From Proteus myxofaciens ATCC 19692 (GTDB lineage: Bacteria; Pseudomonadota; Gammaproteobacteria; Enterobacterales; Enterobacteriaceae), in assembly GCF_001654855.1 (NCBI RefSeq), contig NZ_LXEN01000007.1, forward strand, positions 1 to 60,811: a stretch of DNA of 60,811 nt, given 5' to 3'. Position numbers and translations under genes: made by a program. Positions 18,669 through 27,422 of this stretch are shown in pieces. The notes under the pieces are model-generated. The model saw nothing but the letters and a program-made list of their open reading frames with translations. It had not been told where the DNA came from and made no database searches. Each line of letters starts with the position of its first letter. Position 1 is the stretch's first letter.

Positions 18669-18686
18669 CGCCGGTATAAACCGGCG
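18669..18686 (-). terminator. Terminator of fadD
   Basis: CGCCGGT (18669-18675) pairs with ACCGGCG (18680-18686). The minus-strand transcript continues GUUUUUGUC. Located between fadD and rnd. Confidence 0.85.
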
Positions 18687-18713
18687 AATTCGAAAAGGTT
18701 ATTCAGTGTTGTA

Positions 18714-20402
18714 TCAAGATCTCGTTGAGGTTTTCAACTCTTTTTCTTCATTTCTTAGTTCTCTGCGTAATATTTTACCAACATTCGATTTTGGTAACTC
18801 ATCACGAAACTCTATAATTTTCGGTACTTTATAACCAGTTAGATAGCGACGGCAATGTGTTTTTAACTCATCTTCTGTTAAAGAAGGGTCTTTTTTAACA
18901 ACAAATATTTTAACTGTTTCACCAGAATTTTTACTCGGTACACCAATCGCGGCAGACTCCAACACTTTAGGATGTGCAGTAACCACCTCCTCGACTTCAT
19001 TTGGATAAACATTAAAGCCAGATACCAAAATCATATCTTTTTTGCGATCGATAATACGGATAAAGCCTTCATCGTCCATTTTGGCAATATCACCTGTTGC
19101 AACCCAACCATCGTGTAATACTTCAGCTGTGGCGTCAGGCCGTTCCCAGTAACCTTTCATAACTTGAGGACCACGAACCCACATTTCGCCACCCGTTGCG
19201 TAGTCAACTTCATTACCGTCATCATCCATAAACTTAATTTCAGTTGAAGGAACAGGTAATCCAATACTACCGCTGTATTTTTTCAGGTTATAAGGGTTAC
19301 CCGTTACCAATGGAGAACATTCCGTTAAACCATAGCCTTCTAAAAGGTGTTTACCTGTCAACTCTTCCCATTCTTTCGCAACGCTACTTTGTACTGGCAT
19401 GCCACCACCAACAGAAAGATTGAGTTTTGAGAAATCTAATTGACGAAATTCTGCATTTTGTAGCCATGCGTTAAATAAAGTATTTACACCAGTAATTGCC
19501 GTGACAGGGTAACGTGCTAGCTCTTTTACGGTTCCTTTAACATCTCGTGGATTCGTGATTAATAAGTTCCTACCGCCAATCTCAATAAAAAGTAGGCAGT
19601 TAACCGTAAGCGCAAAAACATGGTAAAGAGGCAGTGCTGTTACAACAAGTTCTTTGCCTATATTTAATGCTGGCACATAAGCCGCTTTAGCTTGCTCAAG
19701 ATTTGCAAGCATATTGCGATGAGTTAGCATAGCACCTTTAGCAATACCTGTTGTTCCTCCTGTGTATTGCAAGAAAGCTAAATCATTTCCTGTTATATCG
19801 GGTTTAATGTATTGCATACGATAGCCAAAGTGCATCGCACGACGAAATGAAATAGCATCAGGTAAGTGATATTTTGGTACTAGCCGTTTAATATATTTCA
19901 CAACAAAATCAACTAACGTTGCTTTTGGTCGAGATAATTGATCACCCATTCGAGTTAAAATTACGTGTTTAACATTGGTATTAAATACAATTTTTTCGAG
20001 TGTATGAGCGAAGTTTGAAACAATAACAATAGCACTAGCACCACTATCATTAAGTTGATGTTCAAGTTCTCTTGGCGTATATAGTGGATTTACATTCACA
20101 ACAACCATACCTGCTCGCAATATACCAAAAAGAGCTATCGGATATTGCAATAAATTAGGCATCATTAAAGCAACACGATCACCTCTTTTTAAACCTAATC
20201 CATTTTGTAAATAAGCAGCAAAAGCACGACTACGCTCTTCAAGTTTTCGATAAGTCATGACCTCGCCCATATTGATAAAGGCGGGTTGATCTGCGTAATT
20301 TGCGACAGCGTTTTCAAGCATCTCAGCTAATGATGCAAAACGATCCGGGTTTATTTCTTCCGGAACATCTGCCGGGTAACGTTTTAGCCAGACTTTTTCC
20401 AA
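18714..20402 (-). CDS. fadD: Long-chain fatty acid-CoA ligase
   Basis: 562 residues (E. coli 561). AMP-binding motif [18 protein letters not shown], then [42 protein letters not shown] and the C-terminal catalytic Lys in [12 protein letters not shown]. It activates fatty acids to acyl-CoA with ATP as they enter the cell at the inner membrane. I choose a TTG start at 20402: AGGAG lies seven bases before it and the next residues [13 protein letters not shown] match E. coli; a GTG eight codons upstream has no such site. A FadR-like operator lies upstream. Confidence 0.96.
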   Translation of the reverse strand: MEKVWLKRYPADVPEEINPDRFASLAEMLENAVANYADQPAFINMGEVMTYRKLEERSRAFAAYLQNGLGLKRGDRVALMMPNLLQYPIALFGILRAGMVVVNVNPLYTPRELEHQLNDSGASAIVIVSNFAHTLEKIVFNTNVKHVILTRMGDQLSRPKATLVDFVVKYIKRLVPKYHLPDAISFRRAMHFGYRMQYIKPDITGNDLAFLQYTGGTTGIAKGAMLTHRNMLANLEQAKAAYVPALNIGKELVVTALPLYHVFALTVNCLLFIEIGGRNLLITNPRDVKGTVKELARYPVTAITGVNTLFNAWLQNAEFRQLDFSKLNLSVGGGMPVQSSVAKEWEELTGKHLLEGYGLTECSPLVTGNPYNLKKYSGSIGLPVPSTEIKFMDDDGNEVDYATGGEMWVRGPQVMKGYWERPDATAEVLHDGWVATGDIAKMDDEGFIRIIDRKKDMILVSGFNVYPNEVEEVVTAHPKVLESAAIGVPSKNSGETVKIFVVKKDPSLTEDELKTHCRRYLTGYKVPKIIEFRDELPKSNVGKILRRELRNEEKELKTSTRS

Positions 20403-20465
20403 TGTAGTACTCCTGATTAATCGCACTTCTTAGTTAATATTATGTTTTATTTTTAACAAAGTATT

Positions 20466-20482
20466 AACTCACCCTACCAGCA
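20466..20482 (-). promoter_or_regulatory. FadR-like operator upstream of fadD
   Basis: On the minus strand the sequence is TGCTGGTAGGGTGAGTT. It agrees at 14 of 17 positions with the E. coli fadD O-D1 site as I remember it (AGCTGGTATGATGAGTT). It lies about 65 bases before the TTG start, where FadR represses fadD in E. coli. Confidence 0.6.
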
Positions 20483-20550
20483 CACACAATTTTCTGTTGT
20501 CAAGATGCGAAGTATGTCACTAAATATTTTATTTTTTTACGTTGATAAAA

Positions 20551-20582
20551 AAGAAGGCGGTCAAAGCCGCCTTCTTTTTTAT
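20551..20582 (-). terminator. Terminator between yeaY and fadD
   Basis: AAGAAGGCGG (20551-20560) pairs with CCGCCTTCTT (20567-20576). An A-run precedes it and a T-run follows it on the plus strand, so it can work in both directions. It ends yeaY transcription. Confidence 0.85.
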
Positions 20583-20698
20583 TTGACTCTAATTACTATA
20601 TTAGATAATCACCCAACATATTATTGATGACGATTATACACCGATTCTTTTGAAGAGAATTAAAATATTATCTCGCCAGCAACATTAAAATTTAGTAT

Positions 20699-21292
20699 TT
20701 ATTCTAAAACAGGTACAATTTGTCCTGCACCATAAGGGTATCCAGCATAACCATAGTGATAACCCCAGAAAGGTGAATCACCATAATAACCATAACCCCA
20801 TGACATAACAGGTGCTGGCATAATCACTTGTTGTGATAATGTCCAACGTTTCATTCCAGTAACATCGAGTTCTAAGAATGGGTAAGTTGCTTCTCCAACT
20901 TTACCGTTTTCAACACCTTTAATTGTACCAACCACGGTTACGTAGTGGTTTTTATAATCAGAAGGATCTAAGAAATGCATAACATTTGCGTAAAGTCGTC
21001 CAACTGATGGCTGCTGTAATTCTGGTGCTGCATCATATTTAGAAAGAGGCATCACCGCAATTTCTAAGCGCGTTGATGTTGGTAAATTTTTAACATCGAT
21101 AACACGTCCACCAAATCGCCCTTCTTGGCCTTGATAAAGCTCAGGTGCTGTTAAAACGATATTCATGTTAGTAACAGGTGTAGCTGAAGTGCCTTGAATT
21201 GACTCAGGGATAGAAACACAACCGGCTAGAAATAGCGCGCCAGATAAAAAGAGTGCTTTACTCACTAAACGATATTTTAATTGTTTTTTCAT
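20699..21292 (-). CDS. yeaY: Slp family outer-membrane lipoprotein YeaY
   Basis: 197 residues from ATG 21292 (MKKQLKYRLV); the frame is open four codons further. Lipobox FLAGC with Cys25. SIPESIQGTSATPVTNMN and GRFGGRVIDVKNLPTSTRLEI are Slp-family segments. The C-terminus is Tyr/Gly-rich (MSWGYGYYGDSPFWGYHYGYAG), more so than expected. Gene order rnd-fadD-yeaY-tsaB-yoaA is as in E. coli. The exact role is unknown; Slp-type proteins are linked to starvation and acid stress. Confidence 0.9.
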   Translation of the reverse strand: MKKQLKYRLVSKALFLSGALFLAGCVSIPESIQGTSATPVTNMNIVLTAPELYQGQEGRFGGRVIDVKNLPTSTRLEIAVMPLSKYDAAPELQQPSVGRLYANVMHFLDPSDYKNHYVTVVGTIKGVENGKVGEATYPFLELDVTGMKRWTLSQQVIMPAPVMSWGYGYYGDSPFWGYHYGYAGYPYGAGQIVPVLE

Positions 21293-21386
21293 AAACCACC
21301 TCATCGCAAGCCATTATAGACGTTACTTTATAACTCTAAGTATAGCGTTAATATTTATATCAGAACAATTATCAGATGACAGCGTA

Positions 21387-22088
21387 TTATTCTCTACCTG
21401 GCAATTTTTTCCACGTAACTTCATTACGTAAATAAACAGGCTCTGCGTCTTCAACTTTGCTTGTGTTGCCTTCATTCCAAGCCGTGATTGCTAGTGGTAA
21501 CATATCTTGAGCAGCGGGTAGTGTGATTGATGTTTTAATCAATGTTAAAGGCAGCATCTCTTGTAATTCAGGATAAGCTTGCCAGCCGGTTCCTGCTATT
21601 GCCCACTCACCAGTAAGCGTCTTAATGCTTTCGATAAATTGTTCCGGCTTCATAACGGCTTCAGTATCTTCACCAAGCCAATTACCATTTTCATCACGTT
21701 GATATTGTGCACAATAGATTTCGCCCATACGCGCATCAATCGCAACAAGAACTTTTTTTATATCTGTTGTTCTGTAAACACCTTCAGCCATTGTCGCTAA
21801 AGACGAGATACCAATCATTGGTAATTCAGCACCTAATGCTAGCCCTTGAGCAATACCAACACCAATACGTACACCGGTAAAACTGCCAGGACCACGACCA
21901 AAAACCAGTGCATCAAGCGATTGCAAGGTTAAATTAGCCTCATCTAAGGCACTTTTTATCATCGGTAATATTTTTTGTGTATGTTCACGAGGTGATATTT
22001 CAAAACGTGAAGCAACAACGCCTTCATTCCAAACCGCAACTGAACAAGATTCTGTTGCAGTATCAATTGCTAACATTCGCAGTGACAC
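21387..22088 (-). CDS. tsaB: TsaB, tRNA threonylcarbamoyladenosine complex subunit
   Basis: 233 residues. The N-terminus [19 protein letters not shown] and the core [35 protein letters not shown] are diagnostic of the TsaB/YeaZ ASKHA fold. With TsaD and TsaE it makes t6A37 in ANN-decoding tRNAs, an essential modification. I accept the GTG start at 22088, which has GGAG seven bases upstream; an internal ATG at 22076 is possible. It ends in WKKLPGRE as in relatives. Confidence 0.95.
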   Translation of the reverse strand: MSLRMLAIDTATESCSVAVWNEGVVASRFEISPREHTQKILPMIKSALDEANLTLQSLDALVFGRGPGSFTGVRIGVGIAQGLALGAELPMIGISSLATMAEGVYRTTDIKKVLVAIDARMGEIYCAQYQRDENGNWLGEDTEAVMKPEQFIESIKTLTGEWAIAGTGWQAYPELQEMLPLTLIKTSITLPAAQDMLPLAITAWNEGNTSKVEDAEPVYLRNEVTWKKLPGRE

Positions 22089-22182
22089 GCCATAACTCCG
22101 GCAAATTCGATTATTTAGAGAGAAAGAATAATATCATAATAGTGCTAAACACCATAAACAGTCATCGTAATAATAATGAGGC

Positions 22183-24126
22183 CTATAAATCTGATATTTT
22201 CTGTGTTTCATTTTGTTTTGCGCGCTGACTCAAAAAATCAATTGTTTTTTCAAGTGAACGAGTACGTGGTGATGGCGGTAAACTGCTCAAAAATACTTCA
22301 CCGTATGCCCTAGAAACAAGTCTATCGTCACACACAATAATAGCACCATAATCATGTACATCTCGTATTAACCGCCCTACACCTTGCTTTAGACTGATAA
22401 CGGCATCAGGAATTTGTACATCCCGAAAAGCATCACCACCGCGTAATTGACAATCTTCTATACGCGCTCTTAGCAGTGGATCATCAGGTGCTGTAAAGGG
22501 TAATTTATCAATTATCACGCAAGATAATGTATCTCCTCTAACATCTACGCCTTCCCAAAAGCTTTGTGTAGCAACGAGTAATGCGTTTCCTGAAGACACA
22601 AATTTTTGCAGTAATTGCGTTTTGCCCATTTCGCCTTGTACTAAAACAGGAAGTGGCAATGTTACTTTAAATTCTTCAGCAAGGCCTCTCATCATTGAAT
22701 GTGAAGTACAAAGGAAAAAACAGCGCCCTTGGTTCTTTAAAATAATAGGAGCAAGCATCGTTGCTAAACGTTTTGCAGTATAAGACTGATTAAGTGGCGG
22801 TAAATAGCGTGGTACACACAATATCGTTTGATGTTGATAATCAAAGGGGCTATTTAAAATAAGAGTTGTGGCATTTTCTAGCCCTAATCTATCTGTGTAG
22901 TAAGACATTTTTTCATCAACAGAGAGTGTCGCCGAGGTGAAAATCCAACTACTTTTATGCTCTTTGATAAGTTCACGAAATTTATCAGCAACAGAAAGTG
23001 GCGTAATTGCTAAAAGAAAATGACGACCATAACTTTCAAACCAATAACTGTAACCCGCAATTGTGGTATCAATAAGGCGTTTAAGACGACTTCGATACAT
23101 TGTTGCACGTTCAAAAGCACTATCAAGTAATTGACTACGTCCTAAAGAAAGTTTCATAACGTCATAACTAAGTTCAAGTGCATCATCAAGTAGCGTTAAA
23201 AAGCGTTTTGTTTCTTTATTTTGTAATAACTCACGCAAATTGCCTCGATAACCGGTATCACCCAAAATTAAGCGAAAGTCCATGACCATTTGAGAAAGCC
23301 TATCTGCACTCTTTTGTAACTGCGCTTGATCACGTACTTCAGTGCGATAAGCCACTATCATATCTCTTGCTAAATCAAGTAATTGACGACTAGTCAGTTG
23401 TTGACCAAAATAGTGACTAGCAATATCAGGAATTTGATGTGCTTCATCAAAAATCATAATTTCAGCTTCTGGAATAAGCTCACCAAAACCTGTATCTTTC
23501 ACTACCGTATCTGCCATAAAAAGATGATGATTAACAACGACGACATCAGCATCCATCGCTTTTTTACGCGCAATAAGGACATAACATTCTTTATAACGAG
23601 GGCAATCACTACCAAGACAATTATCGTTTGTGCTAGTCACTAAAGGCCATACACGACTATCCTCAGCAACGGAATGACAACGACTAATATCACCATCCTC
23701 AGTTTGTGTTGACCATTGGCGCACATGCATAACATCCGATAGTATTTCGGCTTCGAGAGCCCCCCCACTTAACATTTGCTGATCAAGCCTTTCCAGGCAT
23801 AAATAGTTAGAGCGACCTTTCAATAAAGCGGTCACACCATCATAGTGTATTGCTTCTGTAATAGTGGGAAGATCACGGCTATAGAGTTGATCTTGTAACG
23901 CCTTAGAGCCTGTTGAAATAATCGTTTTCTTTCGTGAGCGCAGAGCAGGAACAAGATAAGCGTATGTTTTCCCTGTACCAGTGCCCGCTTCTGCAATAAG
24001 GACACTTTGCTCATTAATTGCTTGCGTAACTGATTTCGCCATTTGTCGTTGCGCTTCACGAGGATGAAATCCGGGAATAGTTCGGGTTAGAATCCCGTTT
24101 TCTGAAAAATCGTCTGACACAGGCAT
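22183..24126 (-). CDS. yoaA: DinG-type ATP-dependent helicase YoaA
   Basis: 647 residues from ATG 24126 (MPVSDDFSENG); the open frame reaches 24216, but the extra 30 residues are not conserved. XPD/DinG superfamily 2 helicase: Walker A AEAGTGTGKTYAYL, DEAH box IFDEAHQIPD, and motif VI GVGRLIRDVHDYG. Cysteines for an Fe-S cluster lie between motifs Ia and II (CLGSDCPRYKECY). In E. coli YoaA works with the polymerase chi subunit in repairing stalled forks. Divergent from yoaB. Confidence 0.93.
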   Translation of the reverse strand: MPVSDDFSENGILTRTIPGFHPREAQRQMAKSVTQAINEQSVLIAEAGTGTGKTYAYLVPALRSRKKTIISTGSKALQDQLYSRDLPTITEAIHYDGVTALLKGRSNYLCLERLDQQMLSGGALEAEILSDVMHVRQWSTQTEDGDISRCHSVAEDSRVWPLVTSTNDNCLGSDCPRYKECYVLIARKKAMDADVVVVNHHLFMADTVVKDTGFGELIPEAEIMIFDEAHQIPDIASHYFGQQLTSRQLLDLARDMIVAYRTEVRDQAQLQKSADRLSQMVMDFRLILGDTGYRGNLRELLQNKETKRFLTLLDDALELSYDVMKLSLGRSQLLDSAFERATMYRSRLKRLIDTTIAGYSYWFESYGRHFLLAITPLSVADKFRELIKEHKSSWIFTSATLSVDEKMSYYTDRLGLENATTLILNSPFDYQHQTILCVPRYLPPLNQSYTAKRLATMLAPIILKNQGRCFFLCTSHSMMRGLAEEFKVTLPLPVLVQGEMGKTQLLQKFVSSGNALLVATQSFWEGVDVRGDTLSCVIIDKLPFTAPDDPLLRARIEDCQLRGGDAFRDVQIPDAVISLKQGVGRLIRDVHDYGAIIVCDDRLVSRAYGEVFLSSLPPSPRTRSLEKTIDFLSQRAKQNETQKISDL

Positions 24127-24209
24127 ACTCTTTTTATAAAATAAGACGTAAATTATGCCAGTGGATAACGAAAAGCGCCACCCACACAAAGAAGACAAGA
24201 GGAATTTGC

Positions 24210-24554
24210 ATGACAATTAAGCGAATCGACCCAGAAGATCGTTGGTCAGAAGCCGTTATTCATAATGATACCGTGTATTATACCAGTGTTCCTGAAAATT
24301 TATCAGGTGATATCATCGCACAAACAGCGGATGCATTGGCCGCGATTGATGTTCTGCTACAACGCGTTGGTTCTGATAAAACACGTATTCTTGATGCGAC
24401 TCTTTTCTTAGCTGATAAGACTGATTTCATGGGTATGAACGAAGCTTGGGATGCATGGGTTGCCAAAGGGATTGCGCCTGTACGTTGTACTGTTCAAGCA
24501 CAATTGATGAACCCAGATTATAAAGTAGAAATTAAAATTATAGCTGCTTTATAA
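24210..24554 (+). CDS. yoaB: RidA family protein YoaB
   Basis: 114 residues of the YjgF/YER057c/UK114 (Rid) family. TIKRIDPEDRWSEAVIHNDTVYYTSVPE and the C-terminal motif APVRCTVQAQLMNPDYKVEIKI (catalytic-pocket Arg in PVRCTV) are visible. Relatives deaminate reactive enamine or imine intermediates; the substrate of YoaB is unknown. Divergent from yoaA, the same arrangement as in E. coli. Confidence 0.93.
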   Translation: MTIKRIDPEDRWSEAVIHNDTVYYTSVPENLSGDIIAQTADALAAIDVLLQRVGSDKTRILDATLFLADKTDFMGMNEAWDAWVAKGIAPVRCTVQAQLMNPDYKVEIKIIAAL

Positions 24555-24569
24555 GAGACTCAATTTAAA

Positions 24570-24604
24570 AAGGCTGAACTCCCATGAATTCAGCCTTCTT
24601 ATTT
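24570..24604 (+). terminator. Terminator of yoaB
   Basis: AAGGCTGAA (24570-24578) pairs with TTCAGCCTT (24589-24597), followed by CTTATTTTTTT. Confidence 0.85.
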
Positions 24605-24660
24605 TTTTGCTGTGATATTACTTTTTGTTTTTTATTGGTGACTCATTAAATTAATTAGAT

Positions 24661-24993
24661 TTAAGCGAATTTAATCATTAACATACCGATTAGTAACAAT
24701 ATAATACCGCCCCATCCTTTATAATTAAGTCGCTGATTAAATAAAATCCAACCTGCGGCAATAGTTGCAATAATTCCGAATGCTCCCCAAAGTGCATAAG
24801 CCACTGAAAGCTCGATACCTTTTACTGCCATTGCCAAAGCGCTAAATGCACTTAATACACAAACAAGAGATAATATTCCTAGCCAAAACCGGCGAAAACC
24901 GTTAGACATTTTTAAGAAAATATTTGCAACGATTTCCAGTACTACAGCAAGCACAAGAAAAGCACCGTGCCACCATTCAAATTGCGCTAACAT
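24661..24993 (-). CDS. mdtI: Spermidine exporter subunit MdtI (SMR family)
   Basis: 110 residues with four transmembrane helices. The conserved membrane Glu is in [19 protein letters not shown], and the SMR motif is [20 protein letters not shown]. It works as a heterodimer with MdtJ in the inner membrane to export spermidine. Its start lies one base after the mdtJ stop, so the two are coupled. Confidence 0.95.
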   Translation of the reverse strand: MLAQFEWWHGAFLVLAVVLEIVANIFLKMSNGFRRFWLGILSLVCVLSAFSALAMAVKGIELSVAYALWGAFGIIATIAAGWILFNQRLNYKGWGGIILLLIGMLMIKFA

Positions 24994-24994
24994 A

Positions 24995-25435
24995 TTAAGC
25001 CTCCTTGGTATTTACAGGACTTGGCTTATTTGCTTCTTTTACAGCATTAGCGACATTTTTGGCTTTACCAGCAATGTTTTTTACTGAATCAGTCGTTTTC
25101 TTAACAACTGCTGATTTTTTAGTACCAGATTTAATTAGCGTGATACCAGCAATTAACATAACTAGACCACCTAATTTTAATGGTGAAAGTGACTCACCGA
25201 ACCATACAACACTAAATGTTGTAATTAAAACAATACCAATGCCTTCCCAAAGTGCATATGCAACACCTAAGGCTACTTTTTTAACCGCTATGGCTAAAAA
25301 GATATAAGAGGCTGCGATCATAAGCCACATCACTATCATACCGGTGTACCCACCGCTGACGCTGGCATACTTCATTGATAAAGTGCCAATAACTTCACAA
25401 ACAATCGCTAAAGCTAAAAATATCCAATAAATCAT
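24995..25435 (-). CDS. mdtJ: Spermidine exporter subunit MdtJ (SMR family)
   Basis: 146 residues. Four SMR helices in the first 105 ([19 protein letters not shown] with the key Glu; [21 protein letters not shown]) are followed by a polar Lys/Ala/Val-rich tail of about 40 residues with no membrane segment, longer than in E. coli MdtJ (121 residues). Partner of MdtI. The region upstream forms a leader of 250-300 bases with a small ORF and hairpins, consistent with the post-initiation control by spermidine known for E. coli mdtJI. Confidence 0.94.
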   Translation of the reverse strand: MIYWIFLALAIVCEVIGTLSMKYASVSGGYTGMIVMWLMIAASYIFLAIAVKKVALGVAYALWEGIGIVLITTFSVVWFGESLSPLKLGGLVMLIAGITLIKSGTKKSAVVKKTTDSVKNIAGKAKNVANAVKEANKPSPVNTKEA

Positions 25436-25584
25436 TTTTCATCTCTCATACACATTTGAAATACGCCGAAACGTTTCTTGCGCAGAAGATAGAGAACATG
25501 GAGATAGTCTTTCTGGCGGCAATAAAGCCGAACGTTAAGGCAACGTCATTTCCTGATTGCGTCAGGAATTAAGAAGAGAGATTT

Positions 25585-25683
25585 CTATAATGCGCCACAC
25601 CAGTAGTGTTCGCTGGATAAAATAGCAGAAAGGAATAACTTATAGGTAGTACGTTTAACTTTGACGCTTTTGGCGCTAGTCAT
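25585..25683 (-). CDS. Small upstream ORF in the mdtJI leader (mdtU-like candidate)
   Basis: A 32-codon frame starts with ATG at 25683 and ends with TAG at 25585, about 150 bases before mdtJ. The peptide starts MTSAKSVKVKRTTYKLF and ends HYWCGAL. It is basic in its first half. The ribosome site is weak (GAAAGAA, far upstream). After its stop the leader can fold TTCCTGA / TCAGGAA (25550-25556 with 25562-25568). E. coli mdtJI has a leader ORF, mdtU, whose translation is needed for spermidine induction; whether this peptide is homologous I cannot tell. A second, 17-codon frame lies at 25446-25499. Confidence 0.4.
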   Translation of the reverse strand: MTSAKSVKVKRTTYKLFLSAILSSEHYWCGAL

Positions 25684-25892
25684 GATTATTTATTCTTTCA
25701 TCGCACAGCCCATCCGCACGATATACTCCGAACCCTCATATAAGATGGTTAAATATAACAATATATTTCTATCATGCCGAATTACTTAAAGCAATCTATT
25801 TTCATAAAATTTTTTCGGTAATTAGTTGGTTTTATTTAACTTTTATTTTTCCTTGTGATTATTTTTGCATAGATAATCATTAGTTTTTGGAG
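25684..25892. other. Non-coding stretch upstream of the mdtJI leader
   Basis: Very AT-rich with no convincing frame. It should hold the mdtJI promoter and transcription start; I see several possible TATAAT-like hexamers (for example TTATAT near 25740 on the minus strand) but no pair I would defend. Confidence 0.3.
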
Positions 25893-25927
25893 ATTACAGC
25901 TATTTTATTCACTAAAATAGCTGTAAT
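25893..25927. repeat. Perfect 14-bp inverted repeat
   Basis: ATTACAGCTATTTT (25893-25906) and AAAATAGCTGTAAT (25914-25927) enclose ATTCACT. No U-run follows on either strand, so it may be a protein site or an RNA hairpin rather than a standard terminator. It lies 10 bases from the arm of another perfect hairpin that the IS has split. Confidence 0.6.
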
Positions 25928-25961
25928 TATGCTTAAAACTAAAAATCCAACTTATGAACTG

Positions 25962-25999
25962 CACCCCAAAAGTTGGACACCAACTTTGGGGTGTTTTTC
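25962..25999 (+). terminator. Hairpin at the IS left end
   Basis: CACCCCAAAAGTTGG folds back on CCAACTTTGGGGTG with one bulged base, followed by TTTTT just before the orfA ATG. It probably stops outside transcription from entering the transposase genes, a common self-protection of insertion sequences. Confidence 0.7.
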
Positions 26000-26000
26000 T

Positions 26001-26495
26001 ATGGCTAAATATTCTCTTGAATTTAAACTTAATGTTGTTAATTTCTATCTTAAAGGTAATGGGTTAAGAACAACCTCTCAATATTTTTCTATCGATAGTT
26101 CTTTAATTCGTCGCTGGTGTTCTGCTTATCGTCTACATGGCATTGAGGGAATTAAACCAAGAAAATCTAAAAATATTTATTCTCTCGAATTGAAAAAACA
26201 TATTTTGCTTCACATGGAGAAGCATTTACTTTCTGCGAGAGAAACGGCTGCCCTTTTTAATATTCCAGCCTTTACAACCATACTGGAATGGAAAAATATT
26301 ATGGATATTCATGGCATTAAAGCTCTAGCTCCCAAGAAAAAAGGAAGACCTACATTGACTAAAAAGAAAAAAGAGTTACTTAAGGATGACAAAGATAAAT
26401 CAGTTAAAGAACTTTTAAAGGAACTCGAGTATTTACGTGCTGAGAATGCTTGCTTAAAAAAGTTACAAGAATTGCAGGAAATAAAACGACGGTAA
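26001..26495 (+). CDS. IS3-family OrfA (transposase DNA-binding part)
   Basis: 164 residues from ATG 26001 (MAKYSLEFKLNVVNFYL). N-terminal helix-turn-helix repeats (QYFSIDSSLIRRWCSAYRLHG; ETAALFNIPAFTTILEWKN) are followed by a Lys-rich segment and a C-terminal leucine-zipper-like helix (ELLKELEYLRAENACLKKLQEL). Ribosomes slipping back one base on AAAAAAG near its end would fuse it to OrfB. The frame is open further upstream, but that part lies outside the element. Confidence 0.9.
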   Translation: MAKYSLEFKLNVVNFYLKGNGLRTTSQYFSIDSSLIRRWCSAYRLHGIEGIKPRKSKNIYSLELKKHILLHMEKHLLSARETAALFNIPAFTTILEWKNIMDIHGIKALAPKKKGRPTLTKKKKELLKDDKDKSVKELLKELEYLRAENACLKKLQELQEIKRR

Positions 26496-27342
26496 AACAA
26501 CGTGTTGCCGTCGTTAATCAACTAAAAATGACTTACCCTATTTTGGTTTTATTACGTGCGCTTTCTTTATCAAAAAGTACGTTTTATTATCATCAAAAAA
26601 ATAGTAATAATTTAAAAGATAAATTATTAAAAGATAAAATAAAGGCCATTTATCATCAACATAAAGGCCGATATGGTTATCGAAGGATCACTGCTGTACT
26701 ACGAAATGAAGTCGTTATTAACCATAAAAAGTACAACGGTTAATGCAGGCTCAAGGGCTAAAATCAATTGTAAGACCTAAAAAATATCGTTCTTATAAGG
26801 GTCAATTAGGTCGAATTGCTGATAATCATCTCAAAAGAGATTTTAATGCCAGTAAGCCCAATGAAAAATGGGTTACTGATGTCACCGAATTTAAGGTAAA
26901 AGGTGAAAAGCTTTATCTTTCGCCTATTCTTGACTTATTTAATCAAGAAATTGTTTCCTATCAAATAGCTAGACGTTCTCATTACAACATGATTGAACAG
27001 ATGCTTACCCAAGCCTTTTCAAAATTGACTCAGGGAGGCGAGCTTATACTGCACTCAGATCAAGGATGGCAATACCAAATGAGCCGTTATCACAATAGCC
27101 TTAAGAAACAAGGCATTATTCAAAGTATGTCACGAAAAGGAAATTGTTTAGATAATGCAGTAATAGAGAATTTTTTTGATATATTAAAAACAGAATGTTT
27201 TTATACTAAACAATTTAGAGATGTAGAGGAATTAGAAGAAGAACTTCATGAATATATCAAGTATTACAATACTGAAAGGATCAAGATAAAATTAAAAGGA
27301 CTGAGTCCAGTTCAATACCGAACTCAGTCTTTACCTAACTAA
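26450..27342 (+). pseudogene. IS3-family OrfB (DDE transposase), frameshifted
   Basis: The integrase-like catalytic protein is split into two frames (26450-26743 and 26743-27342). At 26726-26730 the A-run is one base short: restoring an A gives HKKVQRLMQAQGLKS and a continuous frame. The HTH_21-like segment HKGRYGYRRITAVL comes first, then the catalytic triad: Asp in WVTDVTEF, Asp in LHSDQGWQYQ and Glu in GNCLDNAVIENFF. Because the change is in a homopolymer, a sequencing error is possible. Confidence 0.88.
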
Positions 27343-27422
27343 TTTAAACTGTCCAATAAACTGGGGTCAGTTCATTACGCTGGATTTTTAGTTACATAAC
27401 AAGACTAATAAAGAAATATTAA

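Larger units (their letters stand above)
25955..27374 (+). mobile_element. IS3-family (IS150-type) insertion sequence, 1420 bp
   Basis: Imperfect terminal inverted repeats start TGAACTGCACCCC on the left (25955) and TGAACTGACCCC on the right (complement, ending 27374). A three-base target duplication TTA flanks it (25952-25954 and 27375-27377). It has two overlapping reading frames with an A6G slippery site (26456-26462). The second frame is broken by a one-base deletion, so this copy should not transpose by itself. It sits in the loop of a perfect hairpin between mdtJI and zwf. Confidence 0.92.
25937..27393. terminator. Hairpin of zwf split by the IS
   Basis: AACTAAAAATCCA (25937-25949) and TGGATTTTTAGTT (27381-27393) are perfect complements on either side of the IS. 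With the element and one copy of the TTA duplication removed they form a 13-bp stem with an eight-base loop, 30 bases beyond the zwf stop. On the minus strand the distal arm ends TTTTTAGTTTTAA, so this was probably the zwf terminator. Confidence 0.6.

Noticed and set aside
26743..27342. An independent transposase gene
   Set aside because: It is the second half of OrfB after a one-base deletion.
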